From the NCBI GenBank assembly GCA_905221605.1, contig CAJNDS010000003.1, positions 157,501 through 221,500 of the forward strand: a DNA stretch of 64,000 nucleotides. Reading direction: 5' to 3'. This stretch comes from Symbiodinium natans (taxonomy: Eukaryota > Sar > Dinophyceae > Suessiales > Symbiodiniaceae). This document shows positions 46,803-56,205 of the stretch, piece by piece. Both the position numbers and the translations under genes were made by a program. Each line of letters opens with the position of its first letter. The first letter of the stretch is position 1. The notes under the pieces are model-generated. The model was given only the letters and a program-made list of their open reading frames with translations, did no database searches and had not been told where the DNA came from.

Positions 46803-47107
46803 GAGGCTTGCGGCTTACGATCCCCTAATCCCCCAAACCCACAGTTTAGAGATTCAATGGCCATTATCCGGCGTAGCCCCAAAGCCCCTGAAGCCCTAAA
46901 CTCTTCGCCCTCAAGCCCTCAAGCCAACAACCCTAAATCCCTAACCTGAACCCCTGAAACCCGAAACCCTTAAACTCTGAAACCCATGAGCCAGCCACTG
47001 AAATCTATGAGCCCTGAGCCCGGAAGCCGAAAGTCTTCCCCCCCCCCCCCCGGTACAGAGAAAAGGCCTGAGGCCAAAGGTTTAAGGTGAGTTTCGGGTT
47101 CATGGTG

Positions 47108-47295
47108 TAGGGTTTAGGGTTTAGGGTTTAGGGTTTAGGGTTTAGGGTTTAGGGCTTAGGGTTTAGGGTTCAGGGTTTAGGGTTTAGAAATTCCGAGATC
47201 CGGAACTGCGGTCGTTCAGCTTTACAGCTTCGGCAAGTTACCCTAAACCCTAAAACCCTACCCTAAACCCTAAACCCTAACACCCTAAACTCTAC
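47108..47295. repeat. TTTAGGG tract then short CCCTAAA tract
   Basis: 47,108-47,190 and 47,238-47,295. Confidence 0.92.
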
Positions 47296-47297
47296 AA

Positions 47298-47408
47298 TAT
47301 AAGAGGCCTTAATAACTAGATGGTGGTTTGGGGGGTCATTAGAGTACTGTATAAGTATATGGCGACCATAGAGGAAGACTTTTAGAAAATATTCCGACCC
47401 CTTCGTAT
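47298..47408 (+). mobile_element. Family G element, copy G2
   Basis: ATAAGAGGCCTTAATAACTA, TTTGGGGGGTCATTAGAGTA and the ending ATTCCGACCCCTTCGTATA match G1 in order. It abuts a CCCTAAA tract at the left. Confidence 0.62.
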
Positions 47409-47474
47409 AAGCCCTAAACCACGCACCCCCTTAAGTAGGACGTGCTTGTGAATGCTCTAAGGGTGGTGACAGGG

Positions 47475-47715
47475 TCCCTAGACCCCAAACCCTACACCTT
47501 ACACCCTAAAACCCCAAACCCAAGCCCTTTAAAGGAGGGTAGGGACCATGTTAAGGGCCCATGAAACTACTCGAACCCCTTAAGCCCTCAAACCTAAACC
47601 CCAAACCCTCAACCCTAAACCCCAAACCCCAAACCCTAAACCCTAAACCCCAAACCCTAAACCCTAAACCAAAAAACCCTAAACCCTAAACCCTAAACCC
47701 CAAACCCTAAACCCT
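47475..47715 (-). repeat. Degenerate CCCTAAA/CCCCAAA tract with an E remnant
   Basis: CCCCAAA and CCCTAAA alternate. GGGACCATGTTAAGGGCCCA at 47,542 matches the right end of family E copies E3 and E4. Confidence 0.85.
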
Positions 47716-47812
47716 TCAGAAATGCTGGGTCACCAGCCCAGCGGTCAAGTTCAGCGCTTGCCAGAGACACGCCACTGCGGACAACCAGCTCCTCTCGGCG
47801 GCACGCATGAAG

Positions 47813-48000
47813 GGTTTAGGGTTTAGGGTTTAGGGTTTAGGGTTTAGGGTTTAGGGTTTAGGGTTTAGGGTTTAGGGTTTAGGGCTTTGGGCTTAGGGTT
47901 TAGGGTTTAGGGTTTAGGGTTTAGTGTTTAGGGTTTAGGGTTTAGGGTTTAGGGTTTAGGGCTTAGGGCTTAGGGTTTAGGGTTTAGGTTTTAGGTGAGG
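47813..48000 (+). repeat. TTTAGGG tract
   Basis: About 26 units with TTAGGGC and TTTAGTG exceptions. Confidence 0.95.
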
Positions 48001-48117
48001 TTTTTAAGTGGCTTGGGGAACAGGTTCTAGGTGTGGGGGCGGCCGGGTAATTGTGTCTGAAGCCTTGGCGACCAACCCAAGAGCTGCCTTCAGAAATCGG
48101 AAGAACTCCGATAGATC

Positions 48118-48270
48118 CCGAAGCCTGAGGTTTAGGGTTTAGGGTTTAGGGTTTAGGGCTTAGGGTTTAGGGTTTAGGGTTTAGGGTTTAGGGTTTAGGG
48201 TTTAGGGTTTAGGGTTTAGGGTTTAGGGTTTAGGGTTTAGGGTTTTAGGGTTTAGGGTGATTCCGAAGCC
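48118..48270 (+). repeat. TTTAGGG tract flanked by 8-bp direct repeats
   Basis: CCGAAGCC at 48,118-48,125 and 48,263-48,270. The tract runs 48,129-48,258. The repeats stand 3-5 bases off the tract borders, so the case is weaker than 46,208 or 55,079. Confidence 0.85.
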
Positions 48271-48299
48271 CTAGACCCCAAGAACCCTGAGTTTATGTA

Positions 48300-48605
48300 A
48301 TCTAGGGTTTGGGGTTTGGGGTTTAGGGTTTGGGGTTGAGGGCTTGCGTTTAGGACTTAGGGCTTCGGGCTTAGGGTCTGCGGATCGCTTCCATCGTCAG
48401 CAGACCGCCGTGATGACGATCGGCCCCCTACTATGGAAACAGACTTTGAAGCTTGAGAGGATCACTAAAGTTAGAGGGTGTCTTGCTTGACCACGCAGAC
48501 AAAATGACAACCCCCCTCCCCCCCCCCCCCCCCCCCCCCCACAAAGCAATGAAGAAGTCAGACAAACTCATTTTGAAAACAAACTCCTATCTACTTGCCG
48601 GTTCT
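48300..48605. other. Degenerate G words, unique spacer, poly-C run
   Basis: TTTGGGG/TTAGGGC words to about 48,375; unique; C run of about 24 at 48,517-48,540. Confidence 0.6.
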
Positions 48606-48680
48606 CTAGGGTTTAGGGTTTAGGGTTTAGGGTTTAGGGTTTAGGGTTTAGGGTTTAGGGTTTAGGGTTTAGGGTTTAGA
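48606..48680 (+). repeat. TTTAGGG tract
   Basis: Ten regular units. Confidence 0.95.
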
Positions 48681-48990
48681 ACTAGGGAGTCCAGTACCTT
48701 GACGGCAAAACCCTTGAGTGGCCGCGCCATGGCGGAGTTAGGTGTTAGGGTTTAGGGATTCAGGGTTCGGGGTTGCCTCTCGGAGGTTGCCACGCATCCG
48801 CCACCAAGCGCCTTGCGCAAGAACGAGAGAAAGTTTAGGGTTTGGGTTTAGGGTGTAGTGGTTGTAGGGCCTTGTGGAGGAACTCAGAACATCTAGGACT
48901 CATGATGCGATTTGGCTTAAGATTAGGGGTAGGCTCTCAGAAGAGTGGCGTGAATCGTGGTTCATTGAGATGAGGGTTTGCGGCTACCTT
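48681..48990. other. Mostly unique spacer
   Basis: Short degenerate G words near 48,745-48,770 and 48,835-48,860. No gene signal. Confidence 0.5.
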
Positions 48991-49086
48991 GTACCAGAAG
49001 GACTCTAGCCCTTTTGTGGTGTAAAGGGGCTCATACGGGAGCCTAAACCCTAACAAAGTGGAACAAGGGCCTCATCTGGGTCCTAG
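48991..49086 (+). mobile_element. Family C element, copy C2
   Basis: CTCTAGCCCTTTTGTGGTGT, AAAGGGGCTCATACGGGAGC, CAAGGGCCTCATCTGGGTCC and TAG follow C3 (53,196-53,290). The inner CCTAAACCCTAACA is telomere-like where C3 has CCTACATCCTTAAA. Confidence 0.62.
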
Positions 49087-49360
49087 ACATATACCCTAAG
49101 AGAAACGCAACTTCCGAAAGGGCATTCAGCTAGAACCTCACGGACCCGCAACCTCCGTGTACTCCCCCATACCCACAAACAAGACTATTTAGGGGTTTAG
49201 GGAACCTCCAAATGCTTTACTTTATGGCAAGGTTTTGGGTTTAGCGGTTAGGGTTTGTGGTTCGGGGTTTAGGGTTTAGGGTTTACGGTTTAGGTTCTGG
49301 ATTTTCTGTGATCTCGAGCTTGCGAAGCTTTAGGGTATTGCAGGGCTTAGGGTTCCACAC
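49087..49360. other. Unique spacer with G-strand scraps
   Basis: Degenerate TTTAGGG words at 49,185-49,200 and 49,225-49,295. Confidence 0.5.
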
Positions 49361-49490
49361 CCCTAAACCCTAAACCCTAAGCCCTACACCCTAAACCCTA
49401 AACCCTTAACCCCAGTTAAACCCTGAACCCTAAACCCTAACCCTAAACCCTAACCCCCCCCCCCCAAAAAAAAAACAAAAAACAAAAAGA
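49361..49490 (-). repeat. CCCTAAA tract ending in poly-C/poly-A motif
   Basis: The tract to 49,453, then a run of C, ten A, and ACAAAAAACAAAAAG. The same motif borders tracts at 16,277 and 59,007 and lies inside F3. Confidence 0.9.
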
Positions 49491-49569
49491 TTAATAAATA
49501 ACAGGCACCCTACAATCGCCTCGGGCACTCCTGCCCCAAGCGACGGGCTCGTGTGGCCTGGACGGTCTT

Positions 49570-49745
49570 GGGGTTCAGGGTTTAGGGCTTCGGGTTGAAG
49601 GTCTAGAGCTAGGGTTTAGGGTTTGGGGTTTAGGGTTTAGGGTTTCGGGCTTAGGGCTTAGGACTGAAGGTTTAGGGTTCGGGTTTCGGGTTTACGAAGG
49701 GGGCTCAGTCTTAGGGTGGGTACAGGTTTGGGGTTCAGGGTGTCT
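49570..49745 (+). repeat. Degenerate TTTAGGG/TTTCGGG tract
   Basis: Many TTCGGG, TTAGGGC and TTTGGGG variants. A unique spacer 49,746-49,934 follows. Confidence 0.82.
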
Positions 49746-49934
49746 CAGTTGAGGGGGCCCAATCCCGCGCCCCGATTTCCAAGTGAACTTTGGGAGGCCC
49801 CTGGAAGTGAATAAACTGGAGGCTTTGGCAGGTGTCCTTGGGTGTCTGAGGTTTGGTGTTGGGGGTTGGCTGGTGCTTGAGAACCCTTTCCTGGATGCCC
49901 ATGTTTGGTTTCTGCCTAGAAAGCTCCTGGGAAG

Positions 49935-50012
49935 CCCTAAACCCTAAACCCTAAACCCTAACCCCTAACCCCTAAACCCTAAACCCTAAACCCTAAACCC
50001 TAAACCCTAAAG
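49935..50012 (-). repeat. CCCTAAA tract
   Basis: Eleven units, two with CCCCTAA. Confidence 0.94.
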
Positions 50013-50118
50013 CCCTGCCTCATACACTGTGTCCAGAAGACCCTTCCTGAAAGGCCCCTACCGATAAACCGAAACCCTGCCTGGGAGGCGCCAAAAGAGG
50101 AAGCACCGATCAACCCAC

Positions 50119-50450
50119 AGGTTTGGGGTTTAGGGTTTAGGGTTTAGGGTTTAGGGTTTAGGGTTTAGGGTAATTGGCCAGTGAGCTAGGCTACCTGGTC
50201 TTCCGCACAACCCGTAGCTGCGTACGGGTTGAGAGCTCTGTCAATAGTCAGGGCTCCGGAGCTCCCTCGCCTGCCGGCTTCGGTGCGTTCGCCCTGCTCG
50301 ACGGCCCCGGCTCACTCGGTTTAGGGTTCAGGGTTCAGGGTTCAGGGTTCAGGGTTTAGGGTTTAGGGTTTAGGGTTTAGGGTTTAGGGTTTGGGGTTTA
50401 GGGGTTCAGGGTTTAGGGTTTAGGGTTTAGGCGGTTTAGGGTTTAGGGTC
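50119..50450 (+). repeat. Two TTTAGGG tracts around a unique spacer
   Basis: 50,119-50,170; unique GC-rich spacer 50,171-50,317; 50,318-50,450 with four consecutive TTCAGGG. Confidence 0.92.
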
Positions 50451-51027
50451 GAGGAGTCTGGGAGCCCAGACTCGATGGGCTCACCCTCCGAGATGTAGCT
50501 GCCGTCGTCATCGTCGTCTTCGTAAGCCTCGGAACCCGAGCCCCGATACGCGCGCTCGTTTAGGGTTTCGAGTTTGGGGTTTCTGGCTCATGGTTTAGGG
50601 CGTCTACAGGGCTTGTAGGGTTTCTAGGGCTTGTAGGGTTTGAGGGGTTTAAGGTCTAGGCCTAAAGCCCTTTTTAAAGTTACCAACTCAGTCTTGCTTG
50701 CTATTACAACAACTCATCCCCAAAGGTCTGATTCCAAAAAAACAAAGCTACGCGTTGGCGGGAGATTGTTATCAGGTAGCTGGCGCGAAGCCACACAAGC
50801 CTTACCCACACTCTGATATGAAGCCGCCCTTAACTCTGTCGTCAGGCCACTGCAAGCCCTAAACCCAACTCCTTACGAAGCATTCGCAAACATCTTCTAT
50901 CCTATACAGTTTCTGCACCATACAGCACGAGCATCACACAGCAAACCCTAAACCTGCTAGCGCCTCATTGTCGAAGCTGTCGTGAGCTGTCTCTTTCCCT
51001 GGGGCGGGTGCATTTCCGTACTAATTC
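50451..51027. other. 580-base mostly unique island
   Basis: Degenerate TTGTAGGG words at 50,585-50,660; a GTCGTCATCGTCGTCTTCG run near 50,503. The rest is unique, with no recognised frame. Confidence 0.5.
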
Positions 51028-51126
51028 TTAGTGGGGTTTAGGGTTTAAGTTTCAGGACGTAGTGTCATGTCCCCTATATAACCCTACAAGGAACTGTGTA
51101 GCCTATATCCCGAACTCCCACTAAGG
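51028..51126. mobile_element. Possible small TIR element O
   Basis: CTTAGTGGGGTTTAGGG at the left pairs with CCCGAACTCCCACTAAG at the right (about 15 of 18). Here a TTTAGGG-like word is itself part of a terminal repeat. A regular TTTAGGG tract starts eight bases later. Confidence 0.45.
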
Positions 51127-51133
51127 GCCGATG

Positions 51134-51215
51134 TAGGGTTTAGGGTTTAGGGTTTAGGGTTTAGGGTTTAGGGTTTAGGGTTTAGGGTTTAGGGTTTAGG
51201 GTTTAGGGTTTAGGG
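51134..51215 (+). repeat. TTTAGGG tract of 11 units
   Basis: Very regular. Confidence 0.95.
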
Positions 51216-51796
51216 CTTCGAAATTTGGTGCGAAATCTGGAAAGGCTGATTCACACCGTAACGATTTTGGGATTTAGGGTTCGCCAACCCCCAACAAAGC
51301 ACTCCTCCAACAACCAAGGAACAGAAAAGGAACCCTAAACCCTATACCCTAAACAGTGTGGCTTCGGCCCAAGACCGGCAAAGGAAAGTTTCCGAATCTA
51401 AGGTTTGGGCTTCGGGGCTTAGGGTTTAGTGTTCAAAAAAGAATGAATTTCTGTTTGGCCAAGGACCGCAAAGAGTTGCAGCCTCTTACCCTGCTGCGAC
51501 CACAGTCCACCGTCTGCAAAGCTTGTAGCAATTTTGGGGTTGAGGTGTAGGGCAGGACCTAGCGCACAGAGGCGGGATTGCCCAATGCCACAACTCATCA
51601 ACATATTTCATGCGTCTTGGACAGTGCAATCGCCTGGTCCAACGATATGTAACAGCATGAAACAGCAACCTCTTCCTCACTGAAAGCTGAAATGCCAATC
51701 CATACGCATTTGGAGGTGCTGCCAACCCTCAGCCCAACACACAAGCCCAAGACCTTCGAACCTTCAAAGCCTTAAACCCTAAACACCAAACCCTCC
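51216..51796. other. 580-base mostly unique island
   Basis: Only stray units near 51,275 and 51,330-51,350. Overlapping frames on both strands (51,356-51,725) match nothing recognisable. Confidence 0.45.
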
Positions 51797-51960
51797 GGTA
51801 GCGGCTGGGGTTTAGGGGTTTAGGGTTTAGGGGTTCAGGGGTTTAGGGGTTTAGGGGTTTAGGGGTTTCTGGGTTTCTGGGTTTCGGGGTTTCGGGGTTT
51901 CGGGGTTTCGGGGTTTCGGGGTTTCGGGGTTTCGGGGTTTCGGGGTCCCGAGTTTAGGGG
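51797..51960 (+). repeat. Octamer array TTTAGGGG, TTTCTGGG, TTTCGGGG
   Basis: About six TTTAGGGG, two TTTCTGGG, then eight TTTCGGGG. The minus-strand frame (PRNPETPK) is repeat translation. Similar TTTCGGGG expansion occurs at 55,392. Confidence 0.93.
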
Positions 51961-52044
51961 CTCAAGGCCCTGAACGTCTCTGGGCAGCCCAAACGAGGAG
52001 GCTTGAAGATCTGGGTCTCGCAGTGCTTCGAGTCTATGGCCTGC

Positions 52045-52237
52045 CATTGAGGGTTTAGGGGTGTAGGGGTGTAGGGGTTTAGGGGTTTAGGGCTTAGGGT
52101 TGAGGGTTGAGGGTTGAGGGTTGAGGGCTTACGGTTTAGGAGCTTCGGATTCTAGCATTTAGGGTTTAGGGCTTTAGGGTTCAGGGTTTAGGGTTCCAGC
52201 CTGACATTTAGGGTCCAGGGATGAGAATGTAGGGTTT

Positions 52238-52279
<42 letters not shown>

Positions 52280-52320
52280 GGGGTTGAGGGTTTGGGAGCT
52301 TAGGATCTAGAATCGGCTTG
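52045..52320 (+). repeat. Degenerate TTTAGGG/TTGAGGG tract
   Basis: TGTAGGGG, four TTGAGGG (52,097-52,125), mixed words, then another block of TTGAGGG and TTGAGAG (52,235-52,280). Confidence 0.88.
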
Positions 52321-52423
52321 ATCGGTGTTGGGGGGCCCTAAGCCCTAAGAGTTGTGACCCAGGGCTTCGTGGCCAGGTTGAAGCTTACCCTCTGAAAAGT
52401 GTTGTTGTATATGATCCCCTTCT

Positions 52424-52536
52424 CTACTATTTGCTTAAGAACTCCACAAGAATACAAAAACAATGGTTTAAGAAATTTCTTTTAAAAAGGAGGAATATAT
52501 GTTTCAATTTTTTCGGGGTTCTTAAGCAATTCGTAC
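52424..52536 (+). mobile_element. Family F element, copy F4, with TTCT target duplication
   Basis: CTACTATTTGCTTAAGAACT at the left pairs with GGTTCTTAAGCAATTCGTAC at the right. TTCT is at 52,420-52,423 and 52,537-52,540. The interior is AT-rich without the long poly-C/poly-G seen in F3. 113 bp, non-coding. Confidence 0.8.
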
Positions 52537-52576
52537 TTCTACAGGGACGATCATGAACATCCCAAGGGCCTGCCTA

Positions 52577-52712
52577 GTTTAGGGTTTAAGGTTTAGGGTT
52601 TTCGGGTTTAGGGTTTTCGGGTTTGGGGTTTTCGGGTTTAGGGCTTACGGTTTAGGGTTCAGGGTTCAGGGTTTAGGGTTTAGGGTTTAGGGTTTTGGGT
52701 TTTGGGTTTAGG
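52577..52712 (+). repeat. TTTAGGG/TTTTCGGG tract
   Basis: Three TTTTCGGG-TTTAGGG pairs (52,598-52,640) then regular TTTAGGG and TTTTGGG. Confidence 0.92.
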
Positions 52713-52856
52713 GCTCGCCTTTGAGCGAGGTGTGCCTGGCTGGCTGGAACGATGGATCGACCCCACTACGTTGCCACGCTCAAGTCAACCCCATCGCTCC
52801 ATCAACCTTTCTGCCAAAAGGGAGTGCAAAAAAGGAAAGTGAGCAACGGGCACGAT

Positions 52857-53027
52857 AGGGGCCTTAATGAGTAGAAGAGGTGTTAGGGTTTGGGGCTTAG
52901 GGTTTGGGGTTTGCTAGGGTTCTAGGGGCCTGAAAAATTAGAATAGGATTTGGGGAGGTTCTTGTAGTATAAATACAAAAGGACTACACAGGGAATACTA
53001 TTAGCAACTATTCCGACCCCTATACTA
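52857..53027 (+). mobile_element. Family G element, copy G3, with duplicated left end around telomere-like DNA
   Basis: The full G copy is 52,922-53,027 (AGGGGCCTGAAAAATTAGAA, TTTGGGGAGGTTCTTGTAGT, ATTCCGACCCCTATA). Its first 24 bases have a second copy at 52,857-52,880 (AGGGGCCTTAATGAGTAGAA) with five mismatches. Between them is 43 bases of TTAGGG/TTTGGGG sequence. Confidence 0.65.
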
Positions 53028-53195
53028 CCAGCAACGACCTGTCTTTGACTGTACCTGGCAGCCCTACACCCTAAGCCCACAACTCTAAGCTCTTTTTTGC
53101 CGCGAGCGTTCATGTCACACGTCGCCGCTTTCGGGCCGACAGGCAACCCACCAGACCAGCCGCGTCTCCGCAATGAAGCTACACGCCTACAGTGT

Positions 53196-53290
53196 ATACT
53201 AGAAAAAAAATGTACCCTTGTTGGCATAAAAGGGGCTCACAAGGGAACCTACATCCTTAAAAAGGGAATAAGGGCCTACTCTGGGTCCTA
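53196..53290 (+). mobile_element. Family C element, copy C3
   Basis: CTAGAAAAAAAATGTACCCT at the left pairs loosely with GGGCCTACTCTGGGTCCTAG at the right. The interior AAAGGGGCTCACAAGGGAAC and AAAAAGGGAATAAGGG are shared with C1 and C2. Confidence 0.65.
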
Positions 53291-53862
53291 GCCAAACAAG
53301 TAACCTAAACCCTCACCCCTCAACCTTTTGGATCTGGGCAGGGTTTCGGGTTTAGTAGGGCGCCAGGGTGGGAAACATGGGAACCTGGAGCTGTGGGAAG
53401 ACTACATGTACGGTTTAGGGTTTAGGGGCTCAGGGTTCAGGGGTTGAGGGGTTGAATTCTTTGCGTAACCGCCATCTGACAGTCAGAAGCTCCAGCTTTT
53501 CTTACTGGCAGGGGGGGGGGGGGCTTAATTACATGTGGGTTTCTATTGAAGCAAATGCCTCGACCCTAAACCCTGATGACCCAAATTATCAGGATCTGTT
53601 CTGTGAGGGTTCATCTCTATACGCCCCTTAGAACCTTAATAAAAACAATATGTTGAATGCCCTCTTGGGTTCTATGTAAACAAAACTAAGAAATGATTCC
53701 CAATGGGGATATAGATCTACCTTGTGGGGGCCGAAAAAGGCGTAAAGTGGATCAACATCGGTGCTTTCTAATAGGGTGTCAAGCTAAGGGTTTGGTTCCT
53801 AAAGTCCTCAACCCTAAATCCCATACATACATGCATACCTACATACATACATCCATATAATG
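53291..53862. other. 570-base mostly unique island
   Basis: Short G-strand words at 53,341-53,356 and 53,412-53,455, a G run at 53,511-53,523 and a CATA-type microsatellite at 53,822-53,855. No recognised frame. Confidence 0.5.
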
Positions 53863-54163
53863 TTTAGGGCTTAGGGTTTACAGTTTAGTTTAGGCTTTAG
53901 GACTTAGGGCCCGCCCAGGCCTTGCGGATCCGACTGCTGAACTACAGGTTCCACGTGTAAGGGCGCTTTTTGGGCTCGAGGGGCCCTCTGGGCACCCACC
54001 TCACTCACTGGCATCCGCGCGAGGGCGGGCAGGGTTTGCCACCTGGCATGGTCGGCGCAAGCTCAAGGAGGGTGTAGTAGGGTTTAGGGCTTTTTGGTGG
54101 TTCACATTTGGGGCTTGGGGCTTGCTGCTTAGGGCTTAGGGCGTAGGCTAACCTGACTACAAC
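53863..54163. other. Degenerate G words and unique spacer
   Basis: TTTAGGGC-type words at 53,863-53,905 and 54,078-54,150. The 108-codon minus-strand frame across here is not recognised. Confidence 0.5.
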
Positions 54164-54314
54164 AATGGTACAAAAATGGTACAAAAATGGTACAAAAATG
54201 GTGGGGTTCAGGGCTTCAGCAGTCACCGGTTGAAGGTTGAAATTCACGTTCAAAGGTTTTGTGTTGACGGCTTCTGGTAGCCCAAAGGTTTTGCGTTGAT
54301 GGCTTCCGGTAGCC
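54164..54314. repeat. Two small tandem repeats
   Basis: ATGGTACAAAA (11 bases) occurs three and a half times at 54,164-54,202. A 32-base unit starting CAAAGGTTTTGTGTTGACGG at 54,251-54,282 is repeated at 54,283-54,314 with three differences. Confidence 0.85.
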
Positions 54315-54384
54315 CGGTAGCCATATGACAATACTGGCTTGGCCTTTCACCTTTGAAAATAAGATTTTATGGGGTCCCACATAA

Positions 54385-54508
54385 ATAGGGGACAGGATTA
54401 GGGGAACCCTTGGGGATATAGACCCTCTGAATAAGGTCCCTTGTTAAGAGAGCCAGAAGAGGGTTCAGAAGGGGTTCCCTTTTAAGGGTCCCCCTTATCC
54501 CACCTAGG
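54385..54508 (+). mobile_element. Family H element, copy H2
   Basis: GGATTAGGGGAACCCTTGGG at the left is inverted at the right as AAGGGTCCCCCTTATCC (two mismatches over 17). The interior GAGCCAGAAGAGGGTTCAGA and AGGGGTTCCCTT matches H1. No coding capacity. Confidence 0.68.
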
Positions 54509-54818
54509 AACCCAGACAAGGAAAAGATCCACAGATCCCAAAGGCTGACCTAGGATAAGGGTACCTGTTTGGGGAGTTGGTCCCATTTAGACAGGGAACC
54601 TCGCACCCCAAAAACTAGGGCAAAAGAGCACGAAGGGGACTACCAAAACCTTCAACCCGAAACCCTGAACCCTAAACCCTAAACCTGAATTAGGGTTCAG
54701 GGCTTCAGAGCCTGCGGTCGGTAGCAGTCTGCATCTGCAACTTAATGGTTCCCCGGGCCGCGCATCTCTCCTCCCGGGAGCCGCGCGGACAGGAACAAAA
54801 CTTAGGGGGCCAGAAGGG
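54509..54818. other. Unique spacer with a short CCCTAAA scrap
   Basis: CCCGAAACCCTGAACCC at 54,656-54,690, then unique GC-rich sequence. Confidence 0.5.
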
Positions 54819-55030
54819 GTTTAGGGTTTAGGGTTTAGGGTTCAGGGTTCAGGGTTCAGGGTTCAGGTTTAGTGTCTACTATTAGGGATTATATAGGGTT
54901 TAGGGTTTAGGGTTTAGGGTTTAGGGTTTAGGGTCTAGGGTTTAGGGTTTAGGGTTTAGGGTTTAGGGTTTAGTGTGTGGAAAGGTTTAGGGTTTGGGTT
55001 TAGGCTTAGGGTTTAGGGTTTGGTCTGAGT
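54819..55030 (+). repeat. TTTAGGG tract with TTCAGGG block
   Basis: Regular, then four TTCAGGG, an irregular segment (54,873-54,895), regular again, and a degenerate end. Confidence 0.92.
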
Positions 55031-55078
55031 TTCGGGGGCGAGGGGTCTTCCGTGCGCCCCGCAAGCATCCTAAACCCG

Positions 55079-55177
55079 AACGTTAAGCCCCAAACCCTAA
55101 ACCCTAAACCCTAAACCCTAAACCCTAAACCCTAAACCCTAAACCCTAAACCCTAAACCCTAACGTTAAGCCCCAAA
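55079..55177 (-). repeat. CCCTAAA tract between perfect 16-bp direct repeats
   Basis: AACGTTAAGCCCCAAA at 55,079-55,094 and 55,162-55,177, identical. Between them are ten CCCTAAA units. The strongest target-duplication-like arrangement in the window. CCCCAAA could be a degenerate telomere unit, but AACGTTAAG is not telomere-like. Confidence 0.93.
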
Positions 55178-55244
55178 TCCCAAGAGAAGAAGCCCCGGAG
55201 ACCTATCAAACGCCAGAGCGGATTCTCTGGCTGGTTCTTAGTAG

Positions 55245-55313
55245 GGAATGAGGGAATGAGGGCCCTATATAATCCCTTAAAGGGTATATATAGGGCCCTC
55301 ATTCCCTCATTCC
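55245..55313. repeat. Perfect 26-bp palindrome arms
   Basis: 55,245-55,270 (GGAATGAGGGAATGAGGGCC then CTATAT) is exactly inverted at 55,288-55,313. The 17-base loop AATCCCTTAAAGGGTAT is itself partly palindromic. Could be a recent hairpin element or a replication-slippage product. Confidence 0.88.
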
Positions 55314-55391
55314 GGGTCTACGGGTTCAGGGTTCGGGTTTTCAGGTTGAGGGCTCTGGAAAAAACCAGCTACGACCCCCCTAAGCCTCCGA

Positions 55392-55515
55392 AGGGCTTCG
55401 GGGCTTCGGGGTTTCGGGGTTTCGGGGTTTCGGGGTTTAGGGGTTTAGGGGTTTAGGGGTTTAGGGGTTTAGGGCTTAGGGTTTAGGGTTTAGGGTTTAG
55501 GGTTTAGGGTTTAGG
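55392..55515 (+). repeat. TTTCGGGG, TTTAGGGG and TTTAGGG array
   Basis: Two CTTCGGGG, four TTTCGGGG, five TTTAGGGG, then regular heptamers. Unit length falls from eight to seven within the array. Confidence 0.93.
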
Positions 55516-55629
55516 AAGTTGCTCCTCCTCCTCCTGCGCTGACTCCGCGAGGGCCTCCTAGACCACCTTTCCAATGCCTGGGCCCCCGGCCCCCTTTTGG
55601 GGGGGCTTCCGAGTGCTAGGGCGAGGGCC

Positions 55630-56066
55630 AGGGTTTAGGGTTTAGGGTTTAGGGTTTTAGGGTTTTAGGGTTTTAGGGTTTTAGGGTTTTAGGGTTTGAG
55701 GGTTTGAGGGTTTGAGGGTTTGAGGGTTTGAGGGTTTGAGGGTTTGAGGGTTTGAGGGTTTGAGGGTTTGAGTTTGAGGGTTTGAGGGTTTGAGGGTTTG
55801 AGGGTTTGGTTTTGGAGGTTTTAGGGTTTTAGGGTTTAGGGTTTTTAGGGTTTGTTTTTGTTAGGGTTTTAGGGTTTTAAGGGTTTTAGGGTTTTAGGGT
55901 TTTAGGGTTTTAGGGTTTTTAGGGTTTTTAGGGTTCTAGGGTTCTAGGGTTTTAGGGTTTTAGGGTTTTAGGGTTTTAGGGTTTTAGGGTTTTAGGGTTT
56001 TAGGGTTTTAGGGTTTTAGGGTTTTAGGGTTTTAGGGCTCAGGGCTTAGGGTTTAGGGTTTAGGGT
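55630..56066 (+). repeat. TTTTAGGG and TTTGAGGG octamer array
   Basis: TTTAGGG; five TTTTAGGG (55,655-55,695); about fourteen TTTGAGGG (55,696-55,808); mixed; about twenty TTTTAGGG (55,865-56,035), with TTTTTAGGG and TTCTAGGG; a short TTTAGGG end. TTTTAGGG is the known Chlamydomonas telomere unit; here it lies beside TTTAGGG, so local mutation and expansion explain it better. Confidence 0.95.
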
Positions 56067-56205
56067 GCTTTATTTGTTCTATCTTGTGGCGCAATACTTC
56101 ACCCAAAAACCCAAAATATGCTTCGCCCCCTTTAACGATTCAACCCTACACCCCCAAAGCAGCAAAAGCCGGCTTCCGGGGGCAAACCCTAAACCCGTGA
56201 ACCCT

